Program-made: the position numbers and the translations under genes
Part shown: positions 60,580-64,000 of the stretch, piece after piece
Layout of the letters: each line of letters starts with the position of its first letter
Position numbering within the stretch: the first letter of the stretch is position 1
Notes under the pieces: model-generated
What the model was told of the DNA's origin: nothing
Seen by the model: only the letters and a program-made list of their open reading frames with translations
Database searches by the model: none
Source: Sindora glabra
Taxonomy: Eukaryota > Streptophyta > Magnoliopsida > Fabales > Fabaceae
Direction of reading: 5' to 3'
Assembly (NCBI GenBank): GCA_020226215.1
Contig: CM035233.1
Span: 2,914,001 to 2,978,000, forward strand
DNA length: 64,000 bases

Positions 60580-63500
60580 AGCATAATAACATTGATATCT
60601 CTCTTTACCACCCTTACCACCAACCATACTCTTAAATAACTATTGTTATTATATCTCTATCTTTTCTCCAACACCTCCCAGATGGAAATTCTTAAGTCCC
60701 CAATCATTACTCGATTACCCTTCATTATTTATCCAATCATATTATAGAACTTATACTACATCCCATCTAATACCATTACAATAACTACTATACCACTCAT
60801 TACTAATAATTTTTCCACTAATGCCTAAATCTCTAGCTATAACTCCTAACTATGTGTTTTGCTAAACTCGCATTATGGGTAGTATGATCCATTATATCCA
60901 TCCATCTATCTCTCTCACACTCTTTATCAATCTCCCCTACCTCTTTTTTTTGCTTTGATAGCCATCTATTTATCCACATTCTTATGGTTATCCCTCTTTC
61001 AATCCACTTTAAACTGGCATATATTGAACCATACAGTGGCTTATCTAACCCTCAAGAACACTTTAAAGATTTTTCAGTATCTATGTTGTTGCTTGGAGCC
61101 CCTGGTGCCATTGTGTGTTGTGCTTTTTCTACTACCTTTCACAAAGTTGGACTTCATTGCCACTTTTTAACAAATAAATGATGTTTTTCGTATCCATTTT
61201 GCTACAAGCCAAGCACTAAAAAAAAAAATCCTTTATTGCTTAACAAGGTCATCGAGAGAAACTTAAGGAATACTTAGCATGAATCAATGTTTTATCCTTA
61301 GAAATAAAAGACCTAAATAAAGGTGTTATGGTCTACCAAATCACTTCTAATCTTACATTTAACCACTTTTCTCTCTCCTTTGCTAATAAGCTAGCTAAGA
61401 ATCTATTTGATTTGTTCTTATAATAAAAAAATTTATAAATGCCAAGGAATTTAGGTACAATATACATAAATCTAATCATAAAAATATCAATCCACCACCT
61501 TTGGATTGCAGACCTTAAGGAAAAAACTTTCTATTAAGAAAACATTATGATAATTATAAATTGCTTAATGCTTCCCTTAGTTTAGTTATTCATGATGTTC
61601 AAGTGACTAAGTTAATGAAATTCCTAACCCTAAAATTAAAAAGATGCCTAGTACCTGATCGAATGAAATTTTGTAAGTTTCATTATAATTGTAGCTATAA
61701 TACTAATAATTATGTCACACTCAATGATGAAATTAAGCAAATCATCAAGAGAGGATGCTTTTCTCGGTATAGAAATATAGAAATGATAATAGAGAAAAGC
61801 ATTTTGAAAATCAAGAAAAAATTGATCCCCTTGAGAAATTAAGGTAAAGTAAAAGCCTAATGATCCACCTCTTGCAAGTTTTGTAAACACCATTACAAGG
61901 GTTTCATTAGCGGAGCATTATCAAACAATGCTAAAAAAAAGCATTCAATGGAGGTACACCATATACAAGCTAAAAAACCCAAAGGAAATTTTGCAACCCA
62001 TTTACTTTATTAAAGAGGATTTTAGAGACATCAATGAAAATCATAGTAATTCAACAGTCATTAGCACCCTAATACCCAGCTACTTGGTAAATAGAATCTT
62101 TATTGATTAGAAAAGTTTAGTTGATATACTTTATTCTTATATAGCAGCTCAAATAGGTGTCATTAGAGATGTATACAAACTGTACAATAATGTTCTCATT
62201 GGCTTTGTAGGAAGTCAATTTCAAATGGAAGGCATAATTACTTTGTGTGATATTTAGCCTTGAATCGTAGATGAGGAGCCATTAATATTGACTTTTTTAT
62301 TGTTTTAGTGTATAACATCACCTATAATACCATTTTTGGTAGGCCATCACTCAACATAGGAGGAATAATAGTTTTAATTCCCTATTTATTGATGAACTTT
62401 AACACTCTCAATAGATTTGGACATATATGAGGTAATTGGCAAGTTACCCAAAGGTGCTACTTGACAAGCCTAAAATGTAAAGAAAGAATCCTTAATGACA
62501 CCAAACTAATCATTATTAATCCATCTAAGTAGAGCTATAGCGTAGACTTTGCTATATTGGATGTATAGATAAATAATAATAAGTAACCTAAACTGGGGTT
62601 TGAATTACAAGAAGTTAGGCTTTACAAAGAGGATAGCAAATGATTGGTTAAGATTGAAACTAATATGCTAGAGGAGGACAAGTAAATTCTTACAAAAATT
62701 TTCCAACAAAACATTGTTATTTTTACTTAATCACTAGTAAATAATGTAAGGATCAATCCAATAATTGCTTGCACAAGTTATTGATTGATCCATCTGTCCA
62801 TCCAGTCCCAAAATGAAAAAACAGACTCCAATCCTTTACCAAACATCAATAAACTAGTACATAACTCTTTTGGATTTAAATTTAAGTTTTATTAATGTCT
62901 TTTTAGGGTATAATCAGATAAAGTTGCACCCTGATGATGAAATGAAAAATAGCCTTTCCAATAAACCAAGAGACTTTTTGGTACAAAATAATGTTGTTTA
63001 AATTGAAAAACATTAGAATAACTTATCAAAGGTTGATGAACATGGTTTTTGTAAAACAAATTGGCAAAAATATGGATGTTTATTTGGAAAACATAATAAG
63101 TCAAATAGCATTGGGAAGATCTAAATGAGGCATTTGCTATACTACAGAAGCATTATATGAGGCTAAATCCAAAAAAACATGCATTCAAAGTCATTGTAGG
63201 TAAATTCCTGTGTTTTATGCCAACCAAATGATAAATAAAGGCCAACTTAACCAAACATCGTACTATTATCTAGATGAAAAGCCCATCTGTTATGAAAGAA
63301 GTTCAATCCCTAAATAGTAGATTGGTAATATTTTCTCGATTCTTATCTAGGTCAGGTGATAAACATTTTACTTTTTACAAATTACTTAAGCATACCAAAA
63401 ATTTTACATAAACTAATAAATGAAAAAAAGATTTCTAGGAACAAAAAAAATATCTCGCCACTTCACTAATACTCTTATGGCTAGAGCTAAAGGAAATAAT

Positions 63501-64000
63501 CTATCTATATTTAAAAGTAACTAACAAAGTAGTTGGCTTAATCTTAATCAAGGAAAAGGTTAGAGAATAGACATAAATATATTTCACTAACAAGACACTT
63601 CATGGACAAAAAACTAAATATTAAAATATTAAGAAAATAGCCTTCACATTACTAGTAGCATTTAATATATTGAATCACTATTTCTAGTCATATCAAATTA
63701 TTGTCAGGACAAATGTTCTCATCAAACAGGTTCTACATAAACTAGATCTTGCTGATCGGCCAATATTATGATCGATCAAGCTTTCAGAATACAATATCTA
63801 ATATAAACCTTGCCATATAATCAAATTTCAAGTCTTGATAAATTTCATAATGAAGTTAACTAGTGAAGGAGAAAAATAAGGTATAAAATGGGCCCTCTAT
63901 GTTAATAGCTCATCAAATGGAAGAGGTAATGGTATAAGCATAATGCTAGAAGGTTTAAATGAAATCTAACTAGAGTACTTAATCAAGTTTGAATTCAAAA
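60580..64000 (+). pseudogene. Tat-type gypsy gag-pol relic, partial
   Basis: The gag core at 60984-61170 reads FKLAYIEPYSGLSNPQEHFK and then MLLLGAPGAIVCCAFSTTF. A zinc-knuckle-like region at 61672-61730 reads CKFHYNCSYNTNNY and LNDEIKQIIKRG, with ligands partly lost. Protease near 62088-62120 reads RIFID, stop, KSLVDIL where a D-x-GSSVDIL motif is expected, and then YNTIFGRPSLN at 62320-62355. RT at 62830-63110 reads PNINKLVHNSFGFKF, GYNQIKLHPDDEM and ITYQRLMNMVFVKQIGKNMD, with YLEN in place of YVDD. RNase H at 63270-63790 includes SPSVMKEVQSLNSRLVIFSR and FNILNHYF. The second RNase H begins at about 63885 (WALYVNSSSNGRGNGISIML). Stops and frameshifts throughout. Confidence 0.88.

Larger units (their letters stand above)
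60360..64000 (+). mobile_element. 5' part of a Tat-lineage Ty3/gypsy element, cut by the window edge
   Basis: Order is PBS, gag, protease, RT, RNase H and a second RNase H. The second (archaeal-type) RNase H after the normal RH is a hallmark of the Tat lineage. Integrase and 3' LTR must lie beyond 64000. Orientation is plus. Confidence 0.85.

Noticed and set aside
1..64000. A new multi-gene functional system
   Set aside because: Apart from one small cupin gene, every coding trace belongs to a known transposon class and is broken. Nothing supports a co-operating gene set.

Overview
The window is nuclear DNA of a flowering plant, probably a dicot. The evidence is its very low GC content, one intron-containing cupin gene of a plant-typical family, and transposable elements of plant lineages only: Ty1/copia, Ty3/gypsy including a Tat-type element, an L1-like LINE with RNase H, MULE, hAT, PIF/Harbinger and MITEs. 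I see no bacterial genes, operons, CRISPR arrays, rRNA or tRNA genes. The species cannot be named from the sequence.

Only one gene looks intact: a two-exon, 112-residue Cupin_3-type protein at 14507-14949, with a TATA box at 14384. It lies in a small island (about 12.3-17.4 kb) that lacks large retroelements but holds three foldback MITEs, an unidentified exon-like relic, a perfect hairpin and a cluster of RY (CATGCA) motifs.

Layout. 1-802: 3' half of a copia LTR. 980-8160: decayed MULE transposase, split by a 2.8-kb gypsy solo LTR, with a convergent GRF-type zinc-finger relic. 8165-11740: a repeat split by a 2.4-kb copia-like solo LTR. 12.3-17.4 kb: the gene island. 17.5-21.2 kb: LINE relic split by an LTR-like element (family Y). 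21.9-26.8 kb: triple nest, with gypsy LTR Z inside Y inside a MITE-like element. 27.1-28.8 kb: hAT transposase relic. 28.8-32.8 kb: minus-strand copia relic with a 575-bp tandem duplication inside pol. 33.9-35.0 kb: two adjacent degenerate minisatellites (18-bp and 43-bp periods). 36.0-45.0 kb: a complete but dead copia element with both LTRs, a near-matching target duplication, a primer binding site and a polypurine tract. 48.5-54.0 kb: two minus-strand gypsy-type LTRs. 55.3 kb: Harbinger nuclease relic. 58.8 kb: second copy of the MITE found in the cupin promoter. 60.36 kb to the end: 5' part of a Tat-lineage gypsy element (PBS, gag, PR, RT, RH, start of a second RNase H), cut by the window edge.

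Every transposon coding region carries stops or frameshifts, and the reverse transcriptase active sites I can read are mostly mutated. The pattern is old, methylated, transition-driven decay. I found no convincing undescribed functional system. The best leads are the MULE with a GRF-zinc-finger/membrane-segment passenger, the internally duplicated copia pol, the paired minisatellites, and the MITE family beside the only gene. All coordinates and similarity estimates were read by eye.
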